This document shows positions 54,570 to 64,000 of a stretch of 64,000 nt of DNA, in pieces (the first letter of the stretch is position 1; each line of letters opens with the position of its first letter). The position numbers and the translations under genes are program-made. Under the pieces are notes generated by a model, which saw nothing but the letters and a program-made list of their open reading frames with translations, made no database searches and was not told the DNA's origin. The stretch lies in contig NZ_KE386914.1 of the NCBI RefSeq assembly GCF_000429545.1, forward strand, positions 282,977 to 346,976, read 5' to 3'. The stretch comes from Arenibacter certesii DSM 19833. Lineage in GTDB: Bacteria; Bacteroidota; Bacteroidia; Flavobacteriales; Flavobacteriaceae.

Positions 54570-55171
54570 TTAATATTCTACTCTTTAGATTCTGTTTGCT
54601 CACATAGTGAGAATTTAATTTGGCTACGCTAACCAGCCCGTTCCATTCAGGCAGGCCTGCCTGTTGCATTTAACCAGCGTCCAATCGTTATCGATCTGCT
54701 TTATCCTATGGATCATTGGCAGTAAAAAAAAGGAAAATACTGGATAAAATTTTAAATAAAACAATTTACCTCAACCGATCAATAAACATCTACGATCAGG
54801 TTACATTATGGTACTGGATGCTTAATCAGTTCATTCTAGTCTAGTCTTACCGATAAAAAGCAATGATTCACCCTTTCAATAACTTCTCAATACATCAGTA
54901 AGAAAAGTTTTGCAAAATGTAGACCACTATTATTCAGCACCGCGTATTTTGGTTTACATAAAAAAAGTAGTATAAAACCAATTCATACAGGTTAAACAAA
55001 GTGGGTCACAACACTTATTTCACGTTTCACAACAAACCGAAGTTTCCGTACAACATAACCCAAGATTATAGCAATATACTTTATATCCTTACCGTTATAG
55101 AGTCTTTTCCTACAGTTGGTAAAAATAGCATTTTATATAACGCTATTATAAAAGTAAAAGAGTCGATTATC
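54570..55171. other. Spacer with palindrome before the giant surface protein gene
   Basis: No gene was found in about 600 bp. A 16-bp perfect palindrome lies at 54648-54663. An upstream in-frame GTG at 55001 would extend the next gene by 57 residues, but that stretch precedes a clear signal peptide and is not protein-like. TATTTTGG near 54945 is close to a -7 box but lacks a partner. Confidence 0.5.
54648..54663. repeat. 16-bp GC-rich palindrome
   Basis: CAGGCAGGCCTGCCTG is a perfect palindrome in AT-rich surroundings. The GGCAGGC/GCCTGCC core also occurs in the GC-rich hairpin at 49979-50010 and near 5003-5012, hinting at one family of small GC-rich insertions. Confidence 0.6.
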
Positions 55172-58100
55172 ATGATGAAAAACTCCATAAAATTAGTGCT
55201 TTCCATATTCTTGTTAACCGCAAATATATGGAATGGAAATGCTCAGCTTACTACTAATATAGAAAATTCCAGTTTTAATAGCTGCGGAGCCAACTTACCC
55301 ACTAACGAACTAAATCTTGGTAGTTTAGTTCTCACAGAAGCCGTGGCAACAGATTTTAAAAATGGCACTTACTCTTTTTTTATAGAAGCACCCTCCACTT
55401 TTAATATTAATGCAGGTGCAGCCCCTAAAAATGGGAGTGACCTTACATCGGTTTCTGTAATGCAAGATCCTAATGACACATCCAGATTAAAAGTAACTGT
55501 TACTGCAAATGCCCAAACTTCCTTAGACGTTATTACAATAGATAATGTTCGCATACAATTAATTTCGCCTGAGACTACAACAGACGGGAAGTTAAAATAT
55601 AGTCTAGACGGCAATACCAATAATATTAACGGTTTAGAGGATGGCGATGTAATTGCTACTGTTGGGTTTACCCCATTAAATGGTGGAAACGGAGTAAACC
55701 AACAGGTTTGTGCCCTTTCTAACGTACAAGCTATTGGTATTACAGGGTCTAATATTACTCAATCTAGAAATTATGTTTGGGAAAAGGAGATAGACGGCAC
55801 CTGGACTACTATTACAGATTCCAATTATGAAACCTTACCTCTTACTATTGCCAATGTAACCAATGGAATAAACAAATATAGACGTTCAACCATCTTTAAT
55901 CTATATGGGCAGTCCTGTACCCAAGTAAGCACCCCGGCAACAATTACCATAAATCAAATTACTCCTGGCCGTATTACGCAAGGAGCCTCGCAAACCATTT
56001 GTACGGGTGAAACTCCTGAATTGCTAAGCACCCCTGGCGCAGGTGATTTAGCAGTAACCCCGGGTGGTGAACATAGCTATCAATGGTATAAAAATGATTC
56101 GGGATCTTGGGAAGAGATTTCCAACGCTACAGAAAACTTTTATCAGCCCCCCGCCTTATCTTTTACTACCTCCTATAAAAGAAGGGTAACCAACGTTTTA
56201 AACGGATTTAGCTGTTATAAAGAAACACCTTCTATCACTATAACTGTAAGCTCCTCAATTTTAGGAGGTACGGTATCTAATCAAAACATCTGTTCTCTAG
56301 ATCAGCTCCAGCTGTTAACTGTTAATAATGGGGACAATGGAACCTATCAGTGGCAAAAACGCAATGGAGATAATTGGGAAGACATTAGTGGCGCTACCAA
56401 CATAAGTTACAATGCTGCTAATAACCTAACCCCTGGAGTTCAAGAATTCAGACGAATTACCACTGTTTCTGGAGCCAGCTGCCAGGGTATTAGTACCGTA
56501 GCTACCATTACATATACCAGTTTCACTGTAGGAAGTATTACCGGTGCCGAAACCATTTGTTATAATCAGATTCCTTCTAAGTTAACCTCGGAAACTAATG
56601 CATCAGGATCTGGTTCCATTTCCTACCAATGGGAACAATTTGATGGCAATGGATGGATGGTTATTTCCGGTGCCAACAATGCGGAATACCAACCTACTGC
56701 ACTTACACAAACTACGCGATACAGAAGACAGGACAAAATAGAACTAAACGGACATAACTGTTTCGATTATTCCAATGAAATAGAAATTACCGTTCTCCAA
56801 AAAATCCTGGGAGGAACTGCTAGCTCAGATCAAACCCTTTGTAATGGAGAATACCCTGAATCAATTACTGTAATCAACGGCACTCCCCCTGGAACCAATA
56901 TTACCTACCAATGGCAATCTATGACTACCGGGAATTTTACCAATATTAATGGGGAAACTAGTGCTACTCTTAGTTTTGCCAATACTCTGGAGACTACTAC
57001 CACCTTTAGAAGGCAAACTATAATATCTGATAATAACAGTGTCTGTTACGAAAATTCTACAGAAAGCACGGTATATATTAACCAGATAAGTGTTGGAACA
57101 ATAGGAAACAATCAGGATGTATGTGAGGGACAGCAGCCAGCTACAATTATTGCGCTAGGCAAAACAACAACGCCTGGAAATTTAACCTATGCCTGGGAAG
57201 CATCTACGGATAACGGACTGAGTTGGTCAACTATTCCCACAGCTATAGGAACTACCTATACACCAGAAATCCTAACGATTTCCACTAAGTTTAGGCGGAA
57301 AGATTCAAGCACATATAATGGCACACTTTGTACGAAAAATACTAATGAAGTGGTTATTAACGTAGCTGGAGCAATCTCTGGCGGAGAGGGATCCAAAGAT
57401 CAAGTGGTATGTGAAGGCGAAGCTCCTGAAAGCGTAACCATTGTTAATGGTACCCCTGCTGGAACAGGTATAAACTTCCAGTGGTATTCTTCTATCGATA
57501 ATATTAATTATTCAATAATTAAAGGTGAAACTGGGGAAAAACTAAATTTTGCAAATGGACTAACGAAATCTACCTATTTTAAAAGACATATAACCAATAC
57601 AAACAATGGTTTTGCCTGTGAGGCATTTAGTACACCTACATTGGTTACTTTACTAAGTTTAACACCTGGAAGTATAGCAGATACTCAGACCGTTTGTGGC
57701 ACTGAGAACATTCCTCCGCTTATCAGTATTGAGAATGCAACTTCTAATGGAACCATTACTTATTCTTGGCAAAGTTCCGCTGATGGGGAGATTTGGGAGG
57801 ATATTGCCAATGAAAATCAACCAACCTATACCCCTAACAATTCTGGGGAAATACAAACCTATTATAGGAGGATTGCTACTAGTACCTTGGAGTTAACCAC
57901 TTGTGAAGCCATAACCACGCCAATACTAGTTTATCTTAATAAATTTAAAGATCCAGAGGCTCACAGAATAACCTTTTCTTCAGGTGGAACAGGAAGCACC
58001 ACTGTATGTAACGAAGGTGATCCACAGCCTTTTAGCGTGAATTTTCCGCTTATCGCTTCTGGTGAATTAACGCATCAATGGCAAATTTCCGCTAATAATA

Positions 58101-61100
58101 TAAGTTTTACCAATATTGCTGGAGCCACCGATAGTTCTTATGATCCACCAATCGTAACTCAGGACAATTACTATAGAAGAATCACTACCTCTACTTTAAA
58201 CGGCGTCACTTGTAGCCATACCAGCAACGTTCTTCTAATTTTAAACGGTGGAAATGCTACGGGAGGAATCATTGGAACAACTCACGCCAACGGAAGTAAC
58301 GGCACAAATGAAGAAGTGATCTGCAAAGGGGATATTCCAAGTGAAATTGAACAACTGGAAGCTTCTACCGGAGATGATATTATTACCCATAAATGGTTTG
58401 CTAATGGTAGCTTAATACCTGGAGCCACCAATGTAAACTATATTCCTACAAATCCGGTAAATAAAACTACAACCTATATAAGAGCAACTACCAACACTGA
58501 TATTAATGGTGTAGAGTGCACTGTAAACAGTAACCCTATCACTGTTTTGGTACCACAGGCCGATAACCTAGGTCCAGACATCACTTTATGTTATAATGAT
58601 ACATTACCCCCTTTGGGCAACATTAGCGCCATAGAAGGGCTCCCTTATTTAAATTTTCAATGGTACCAATCTAATGACAACATTGTATTTACCCCAATTG
58701 TAGGGGCAACAAATGCCACGTATTCACCTGGGAGCGTCCTATCAGCAGACAAATATTACCGTAGGGATTACCAAGCTACTGTAGATAATATTATATGTGG
58801 CCCTTATGTACAAAGCAATGTCATTAGAGTTTTCATTAATGATGTGGATGGAGGTACTATTTATGGAGATCAGAAAATTTGCTTTGGGGACGACCCTAGC
58901 TTATTGGGAAGTACGGTTGATGGAACTGCCGACGGAGTTCTAAAATATCAATGGTATTCCTCTGTTGATAACGCAACTTGGGGGCTAATAAAGGGGGCAA
59001 TTAACGGTACTTATGACCCTAAACCTGGCAACTACCCAACAACTTATTTTAAAAGAACCACTATATCAACCCTCAACAGAGTAGTATGTAAGGAAGATAG
59101 TAATGTAATAGTAGTGCAAGTTGCAGATGAACTATTACCAGGCACTCTTAGCAACGATCAAACTATTTGTGAAGGCAATGTCCCAAACACCTTATCTGTT
59201 TCTGGAGCCAGCAATTTTCCGGATCAAAGTTATAAGTGGTTGGTTTCTATAGACGGTAATACTTGGACCGATACTGGTGCAACTACTGCAACCTATACCC
59301 CACCTACGCCTACCGAAACAAAATATTACAAGCGAACGATTACTAGGACTACATTAGGTGATATAACCTGTACGGTAGAAACAAATCCGGTTAAAATATC
59401 GTATAACGTGGTTAATGCTGGAATAATAGCCGATAACCAATCTGTTTGTATGGGCGACCAGCCCCTTGCCATAGTAGAACTTGAATCTGCTATAGGAGCA
59501 GGTGTGTTAACCTATCAGTGGTGGTCCTCAGAAGATAACCAAACCTATAATCCGGTTACCAATGCCAAGCAACCAAACTATACTCCGCCTACTACTTTAA
59601 CAAAATCTACTTACTATAAGAGAGTAGTCACTAGTACCTTAAACGAAGTAGCTTGTTCTGATGAAACATCACCTATTTTAGTTACGGTTATTCCCTACCC
59701 CTTTATAAATAATGATTTAATAATAGCCAATGACATAACCAACGTTAGTTGCTTTGGTGGAAATGATGGAAGCATAATTATCCCAAACGACAGGATTACG
59801 GGTGGAAATAGCGCCCAAAAACAGATTAATACCATCTCTCTTTTTGGAAATCCCACTCTAGGCAATAAGTACAGCCTAATAATAAACGGAATTGCTTATG
59901 AACATCAGGTTACCTTAAACGGTATTAATCAGCCTCAAAATAACAATGAAGTTGCCGCTGCCCTTTCACAAAAAGTAAACATTGCCTCAGGAGCCAAAAT
60001 GAGCGCTGTAAGTGCAACCGCTAATTTCAACGAGATTATAGTAACCGCTAAAGTAGAAGGCATTAGCTTTACGGTGTATGCTAGTACAGGAAGCGACTCT
60101 AATGTAAGTGCTTCCAATGTACTTACCCAAGCGAATGGAGTTGCCAATACATATGAATGGACGAAAGTTGGGGATCCAGATTTTACCACATCAACCCTTA
60201 GTATAAGCGACTTGCAAGCAGGAGTATATCAATTAGCGGTTTATAACGAATTCTGTGGTACTACCTCCTTGCCTTACCTAGTGTCCGAGCCAGAGAAATT
60301 AACGCTTACTATTGGCGATACTTGTAATACGGTTATTACTGCGAATAGTACTGGCGGTGTTGCGCCCTTTACTTTTACATTAACTAGGCCAAATGGTACC
60401 ACTATGGTGCAAACGTCTAACAACCCCAATGTAACCTATACCGATTTAACAGGCGGTGCCAACTATACGGTTACTGTACAGGATGCTTCTTGCGATGTTT
60501 CTGTATCACAGGCTGTTACTCTGCCCATGGGGTTGAATTTTGATGAAGCATCCATAGAAGTGAAAAATGTGAGCTGTTTTGGTCAAAGTGACGGGTCAAT
60601 AAGCTTAAACATTGGCACTACCACAGTTACTGGCGGATTCCCTCCATATAATTTTAGCTGGACGGGCCCCAATAACACTACTTATACTACAGAAAACATT
60701 AAAAATTTATTGCCAGGTGTTTACGTTCTGTCCGTTACAGATCAGATTGGATGCTCTACCACTTATACCGCTAATGTGGCTTCTAAAGGGATCTTGGAAT
60801 TTAGTAGTGTGCAGGTAGTAAATGAACAATTACAGTGTGCTGGAGATTCTAATGCCGAAATTAACATTCAAATTAAGTCGGACCCAAGCAGTCAACTACA
60901 AATAAACTGGCTTAAGAATGGTACTAGCTATGCCACCAACACAACCCACATTAACCATTTAGGTGGTGGTACTTATGAGGTAGTGGTAACCGATACAAAT
61001 AGTGATCCCAACGCCCCATGTACTATCCGAAAGACATTTTCAATAAATGCTCCCGAAGTGTTCGATGCTTTTGAAGGGGGATCAAAGAGTACAAGTTGTT

Positions 61101-62692
61101 TCGATCTAAATGTAGGAAGGTCATTTACTATAAGGGTACAAGGTGGTACTGCTCCCTATCAATATACCTTAGATAATGAAACTGCGGTACTATTTAATAC
61201 CAAGGAAACCACTATAAATGGTCTTAATAACGATAGTCATATAATAACTGTAACCGATGCCAATCAATGTAAAGTAAAAAGCTTTCGCTTAGATGATTAT
61301 CAAGCATTGACTTATACGGGAACCAAGGATGTTACCTTAGCTCCGTGTGAAGTAGATTATGATTTTGTTTTAGATACCAACTTCGTAACGGGTGGTACTC
61401 CTTTTATGGACACCAATAATACTCCCTATTACTTATATGATTGGACAGGTCCCAATAACTTTATTGCCCAAGATGTTACCAGCTTTACAGCTATTCCGGG
61501 CACCTATACCCTAACTATTACCGATAGTAAGGATTGTACATCACAACAAATCCAGTTTAACTTTAAAACCGCCTATGCTCCACTTGTAGTTAATAAGGAT
61601 ATAACATCGGTAAGTTGTGGGTCTACAAAAGATGGCGCTATATCCATTGCCGTTAGTGGCGGATCTAGACCTTATTCTTTAATCTGGGAAAAGGAAGTAG
61701 CTGGTAACCCTGATCCAGAATTTGCAACCATAGGACAAAATATAACCCAGTTGAGTAATTTGGAGGAGGGAAGATACAGACTCACCATAACCAGTTCTAT
61801 TGATGGATGTACCAAGGAGAATCCCTCTTATTACTACAGAGAAATAATCCACATAAAGAAAACCGAGTCCCTAAAACTCTTGGACGGCCCATATTTAGAT
61901 GAAGCCTTATGCTTAGGAAATCCGGGGAAAATTTCAGTATCGATTTTTAATACTCAGGGTGGCGATTTAAGCTTCTACTATAACAACGCATTAATGCCAT
62001 CGGTAAAAACAGGCGCAGACACCTACAGCATTCAAATTGCAACTCCGATGGAGAATGCCATGCTAAACGTAGTGAACGATCAGGGATGTGGGTTTATACT
62101 CCCCATAAGTACTGGAGTAGCAGAACCCGTATTTAGTTATAATTCTGCTGAATTCGAAATTACCGGTCTCTTATTGGCTAAAGAAGAAATAAGATTCAGC
62201 ATTAATAGTGAAGGGTATAGTAGAGCAAGGTGGGATTTTGGTGACGGTACTCCTGTTATGGATATAAATCCGAACATTGAAGGCTCTTTGGTTTCACATA
62301 AATACAGCTATCCCGGTAAGTTTATTACTGCCCTAACCCTTTATAACGAACAGGGATGTAGTAAAACAGTACAGCAGACCTTACAGATTGGTAAAGGCTT
62401 TGATGTAATGTTCCCTAATGTATTCTCTGCCAATGCCGATGGTATAAACGATTATTTCCAGGGAGAGTTTACAGGACTAGCATCCTTTACCTTCCAAATT
62501 TTTGATATGTGGGGCAGCCTAGTTTATAGCGTAGCCTATGACTATAACAATATGCCGGTGAACTGGGGTTGGAACGGAAATTATAGTACTGGGAAACCCT
62601 ATGAAAATAAATCATTCCGATACTTGTTTATAGGGACTACCAAAGAAAATAATCAAATCACAAAAACTGGCGAAGCCTCAATATTAAGATAG
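55172..62692 (+). CDS. Giant T9SS type B surface protein with Ig-like and SprB-like repeats
   Basis: This 2,506-residue exported adhesin-like protein has a signal peptide at about 1-25 (LVLSIFLLTANIWNGNA-Q). A short N-terminal domain is followed by 14 tandem Ig-like modules at about 170-1510. Each is about 95 residues and built around VC.G..P, a YQW strand, and YYRR then C. SprB-like repeats marked by VSCFG..DGSI span about 1520-2250, and the first is interrupted by a roughly 100-residue insert (about 1551-1656). A PKD-like domain (ARWDFGDGT) and a gliding-motility/T9SS type B C-terminal signal (VFSANADGINDYF) end it. It is secreted by T9SS and probably held at the surface, where it may act in adhesion or gliding. 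The ATG at 55172 is chosen for the signal peptide. Confidence 0.9.
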   Translation: MMKNSIKLVLSIFLLTANIWNGNAQLTTNIENSSFNSCGANLPTNELNLGSLVLTEAVATDFKNGTYSFFIEAPSTFNINAGAAPKNGSDLTSVSVMQDPNDTSRLKVTVTANAQTSLDVITIDNVRIQLISPETTTDGKLKYSLDGNTNNINGLEDGDVIATVGFTPLNGGNGVNQQVCALSNVQAIGITGSNITQSRNYVWEKEIDGTWTTITDSNYETLPLTIANVTNGINKYRRSTIFNLYGQSCTQVSTPATITINQITPGRITQGASQTICTGETPELLSTPGAGDLAVTPGGEHSYQWYKNDSGSWEEISNATENFYQPPALSFTTSYKRRVTNVLNGFSCYKETPSITITVSSSILGGTVSNQNICSLDQLQLLTVNNGDNGTYQWQKRNGDNWEDISGATNISYNAANNLTPGVQEFRRITTVSGASCQGISTVATITYTSFTVGSITGAETICYNQIPSKLTSETNASGSGSISYQWEQFDGNGWMVISGANNAEYQPTALTQTTRYRRQDKIELNGHNCFDYSNEIEITVLQKILGGTASSDQTLCNGEYPESITVINGTPPGTNITYQWQSMTTGNFTNINGETSATLSFANTLETTTTFRRQTIISDNNSVCYENSTESTVYINQISVGTIGNNQDVCEGQQPATIIALGKTTTPGNLTYAWEASTDNGLSWSTIPTAIGTTYTPEILTISTKFRRKDSSTYNGTLCTKNTNEVVINVAGAISGGEGSKDQVVCEGEAPESVTIVNGTPAGTGINFQWYSSIDNINYSIIKGETGEKLNFANGLTKSTYFKRHITNTNNGFACEAFSTPTLVTLLSLTPGSIADTQTVCGTENIPPLISIENATSNGTITYSWQSSADGEIWEDIANENQPTYTPNNSGEIQTYYRRIATSTLELTTCEAITTPILVYLNKFKDPEAHRITFSSGGTGSTTVCNEGDPQPFSVNFPLIASGELTHQWQISANNISFTNIAGATDSSYDPPIVTQDNYYRRITTSTLNGVTCSHTSNVLLILNGGNATGGIIGTTHANGSNGTNEEVICKGDIPSEIEQLEASTGDDIITHKWFANGSLIPGATNVNYIPTNPVNKTTTYIRATTNTDINGVECTVNSNPITVLVPQADNLGPDITLCYNDTLPPLGNISAIEGLPYLNFQWYQSNDNIVFTPIVGATNATYSPGSVLSADKYYRRDYQATVDNIICGPYVQSNVIRVFINDVDGGTIYGDQKICFGDDPSLLGSTVDGTADGVLKYQWYSSVDNATWGLIKGAINGTYDPKPGNYPTTYFKRTTISTLNRVVCKEDSNVIVVQVADELLPGTLSNDQTICEGNVPNTLSVSGASNFPDQSYKWLVSIDGNTWTDTGATTATYTPPTPTETKYYKRTITRTTLGDITCTVETNPVKISYNVVNAGIIADNQSVCMGDQPLAIVELESAIGAGVLTYQWWSSEDNQTYNPVTNAKQPNYTPPTTLTKSTYYKRVVTSTLNEVACSDETSPILVTVIPYPFINNDLIIANDITNVSCFGGNDGSIIIPNDRITGGNSAQKQINTISLFGNPTLGNKYSLIINGIAYEHQVTLNGINQPQNNNEVAAALSQKVNIASGAKMSAVSATANFNEIIVTAKVEGISFTVYASTGSDSNVSASNVLTQANGVANTYEWTKVGDPDFTTSTLSISDLQAGVYQLAVYNEFCGTTSLPYLVSEPEKLTLTIGDTCNTVITANSTGGVAPFTFTLTRPNGTTMVQTSNNPNVTYTDLTGGANYTVTVQDASCDVSVSQAVTLPMGLNFDEASIEVKNVSCFGQSDGSISLNIGTTTVTGGFPPYNFSWTGPNNTTYTTENIKNLLPGVYVLSVTDQIGCSTTYTANVASKGILEFSSVQVVNEQLQCAGDSNAEINIQIKSDPSSQLQINWLKNGTSYATNTTHINHLGGGTYEVVVTDTNSDPNAPCTIRKTFSINAPEVFDAFEGGSKSTSCFDLNVGRSFTIRVQGGTAPYQYTLDNETAVLFNTKETTINGLNNDSHIITVTDANQCKVKSFRLDDYQALTYTGTKDVTLAPCEVDYDFVLDTNFVTGGTPFMDTNNTPYYLYDWTGPNNFIAQDVTSFTAIPGTYTLTITDSKDCTSQQIQFNFKTAYAPLVVNKDITSVSCGSTKDGAISIAVSGGSRPYSLIWEKEVAGNPDPEFATIGQNITQLSNLEEGRYRLTITSSIDGCTKENPSYYYREIIHIKKTESLKLLDGPYLDEALCLGNPGKISVSIFNTQGGDLSFYYNNALMPSVKTGADTYSIQIATPMENAMLNVVNDQGCGFILPISTGVAEPVFSYNSAEFEITGLLLAKEEIRFSINSEGYSRARWDFGDGTPVMDINPNIEGSLVSHKYSYPGKFITALTLYNEQGCSKTVQQTLQIGKGFDVMFPNVFSANADGINDYFQGEFTGLASFTFQIFDMWGSLVYSVAYDYNNMPVNWGWNGNYSTGKPYENKSFRYLFIGTTKENNQITKTGEASILR

Positions 62693-62694
62693 CG

Positions 62695-63693
62695 ATGAAA
62701 TATAATAATCTATTAACCTTTCTGTTTATTATACTATCGGTTGGGACTTACGCTCAGGAAAAATATGTGCATAATCTCAGCAAGGTTCCCGCCTCCCTAA
62801 ACCCTAGTTTTCATGCGTTTAAGGATAAGACTAGAGTGGGTGTTTTAGCTGAATTTGCTGGTCAGAATCAGGGCGCACAATCCCAACATAAATATGCCTT
62901 TGGTTCTACTGCTTTTGAGGAGTATAACTTTCAATTGGGTGTAGATCTTTTCAATAACAACCTCAACAACGAAGGATTTAAATATACTTCGGCGGCCATT
63001 AGTTATATGTACAGATTGAAACTCCCAAACGACTGGTTATTGTATCCCGGTATTACAGCGGGCTACAGTAACTATAGATACAATTTTAACAATCTTACTT
63101 TTCAGGATCAGATCAATATTTTTACTGGCCAAATAAGTGCTAACACTATAGACCCCATTACCGCATCGGAAAATGTTGGTTACTTGGATATGGGCGCTTC
63201 GGTTTTAATGCATAATGATATTAACATGCTATTTGGACTTTCGATGAAGCATTTAAATCAGCCGAGAATATCCTCAAAACAAAGTGATAACAACGTTAAT
63301 TTAAATATGCTTGTTTCTGGGCAATTTGGGTACGAGCTAGATATTAACAAATACGGGCAGGCGAAATTACCGGAATATTCCTACCTCTACCTTTTTAATG
63401 CGATATCTGTTCAAGGTCCCAATACCCGATTAGACTTTTATCAAGATGTTACCCTAGGTAATTTTAGTATCGGAATTAATGAGCATGTAAATTTTATGGA
63501 AGATATCACTTTTACAGAAGTTGGGTTTGCCACTAGTTTAACATTGGAAACTTTTGAATTTGGACTAAACTATAGATTGCCTTTTGGAGCCGAAGCCAAA
63601 CAGTTTATACCAAATTCCCTAGAATTATTTCTAGTGTTTGATATCTCCCGTTTTAAGGAACGCAGAAGATCTAATTACAGTAAATTTTATTAG
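62695..63693 (+). CDS. PorP/SprF-family outer-membrane protein
   Basis: The 332-residue outer-membrane protein has a signal peptide (LFIILSVGTYA-Q) and the PorP/SprF family features. The N-terminal region after cleavage reads YVHNLSKVPASLNPSFHAF, YMYRLKLPNDWLLYPGITAGYSNY follows, and the rest is a beta-barrel ending near YRLPFGAEAKQ. SprF-type proteins act with T9SS to export or retain type B proteins at the surface. The gene begins 2 bp after the giant surface protein gene, the usual pairing, so it almost certainly serves that protein specifically. Confidence 0.9.
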   Translation: MKYNNLLTFLFIILSVGTYAQEKYVHNLSKVPASLNPSFHAFKDKTRVGVLAEFAGQNQGAQSQHKYAFGSTAFEEYNFQLGVDLFNNNLNNEGFKYTSAAISYMYRLKLPNDWLLYPGITAGYSNYRYNFNNLTFQDQINIFTGQISANTIDPITASENVGYLDMGASVLMHNDINMLFGLSMKHLNQPRISSKQSDNNVNLNMLVSGQFGYELDINKYGQAKLPEYSYLYLFNAISVQGPNTRLDFYQDVTLGNFSIGINEHVNFMEDITFTEVGFATSLTLETFEFGLNYRLPFGAEAKQFIPNSLELFLVFDISRFKERRRSNYSKFY

Positions 63694-63884
63694 GAAGTTT
63701 AAATAAAGCTGGTTAGAGCAGAGGTCTTAAATCGCTATACTAATCATTTACTTACTTTGAAACAACTTAAGGCATATAATTTTCTAGAAAAAACACACTA
63801 TATTGTAGCCCAAAGCCTCTCATGAAAATAATAAGTCAGATTATTTTTCATAACTCTGAAAGGCTCCAAACTGTAAAAATAGGT

Positions 63885-64000
63885 ATGAAAAAGACCGTAT
63901 GTTTTTTGATCATTATTACCCTTTTTATTTCATGCAAACAAGTATCTAAGCAGAAGGAAAACCCCGAAACACCTTCTGCGGCTTCAATAGAAGCTCCTAT
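63885..64000 (+). CDS. Truncated lipoprotein gene at the window edge
   Basis: Only the first 38 codons are visible. They encode MKKTVCFLIIITLFISCKQ, a clear lipoprotein signal with its cysteine at residue 17, then a polar linker rich in Lys, Glu, Pro and Ser. An in-frame ATG at 63822 is less likely because the lipoprotein signal starts at 63885. Function cannot be told. It lies 191 bp after the PorP/SprF gene and may be a separate unit. Confidence 0.7.
   Translation, partial: MKKTVCFLIIITLFISCKQVSKQKENPETPSAASIEAP

Noticed and set aside
55001-55171. GTG-initiated N-terminal extension of the giant surface protein
   Set aside because: It would place 57 residues before a clear signal peptide, which would prevent export.
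1-64000. tRNA, rRNA or complete insertion sequence
   Set aside because: None was recognised by reading; no transposase or integrase frame is present. A covariance-model scan would be needed to exclude a small RNA gene.

Overview
The window is AT-rich bacterial DNA that reads as a chromosome segment of a Bacteroidota, most likely a marine or algae-associated member of the Flavobacteriaceae. The evidence is a giant surface protein with a gliding-motility/type IX secretion (T9SS) C-terminus beside a PorP/SprF gene, a SusC/SusD pair, a BtuB-like TonB receptor, a YaiO-type outer-membrane protein, DUF4142 and LytTR proteins, few Shine-Dalgarno sequences, and sugar-acid genes typical of polysaccharide degraders. 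No rRNA, tRNA, CRISPR array, integrase or complete insertion sequence was seen.

Region 1 (1-10,540) has repeat-rich spacers: period-7 word repeats, a 99-bp and a 77-bp direct duplication, a REP-like inverted repeat, and one dispersed element in two copies. Its genes are a TonB receptor divergent from a MocR-type regulator, then a zinc alcohol dehydrogenase, uxaA and uxaB. The last three could together convert L-galactonate through tagaturonate and altronate to 2-keto-3-deoxygluconate. The repeats stop before a stand-alone DnaE-type polymerase (10,544-13,516).

Region 2 (13,683-23,083) has a membrane LytTR regulator followed by a probable operon: di-haem cytochrome c peroxidase, beta-helix protein with a C-terminal haem domain, SusC, SusD and a PKD lipoprotein, closed by a clear terminator.

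Region 3 (23,808-37,462) is a sugar-oxidation locus. A six-gene minus-strand operon (TIM-barrel isomerase, two Gfo/Idh/MocA dehydrogenases, zinc dehydrogenase, NAD epimerase, and a lipoprotein combining SGNH, propeller, HEAT and cytochrome c modules) diverges from an AraC regulator, an MFS transporter, a ketose-3-epimerase-like protein and a ThuA lipoprotein.

Region 4 (37,880-49,735) joins a complete phosphorelay (five-PAS hybrid kinase, pseudo-receiver/HPt, single-domain receiver) to a polysaccharide-export-like set: HEAT membrane protein, processive GT2, TPR/YaiO protein and an unrecognised membrane-anchored protein. These face a convergent LTA-synthase-like enzyme.

Region 5 (50,141-54,569) has an ECF sigma factor divergent from DUF4142 and cupredoxin genes, with the same promoter-like motif pair in front of both transcription units. 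An SDR follows, then a GIY-YIG nuclease whose fused exonuclease domain has lost all five catalytic residues. Region 6 (55,172-64,000) is the 2,506-residue T9SS type B surface protein, its PorP/SprF neighbour and a truncated lipoprotein gene.

The strongest candidates for undescribed biology are the shared sigma-factor promoter, the pseudo-exonuclease/GIY-YIG protein, the MocR regulator lacking its PLP lysine, the phosphorelay-glycan operon with an unknown protein, and the heptad-phased spacer repeats.
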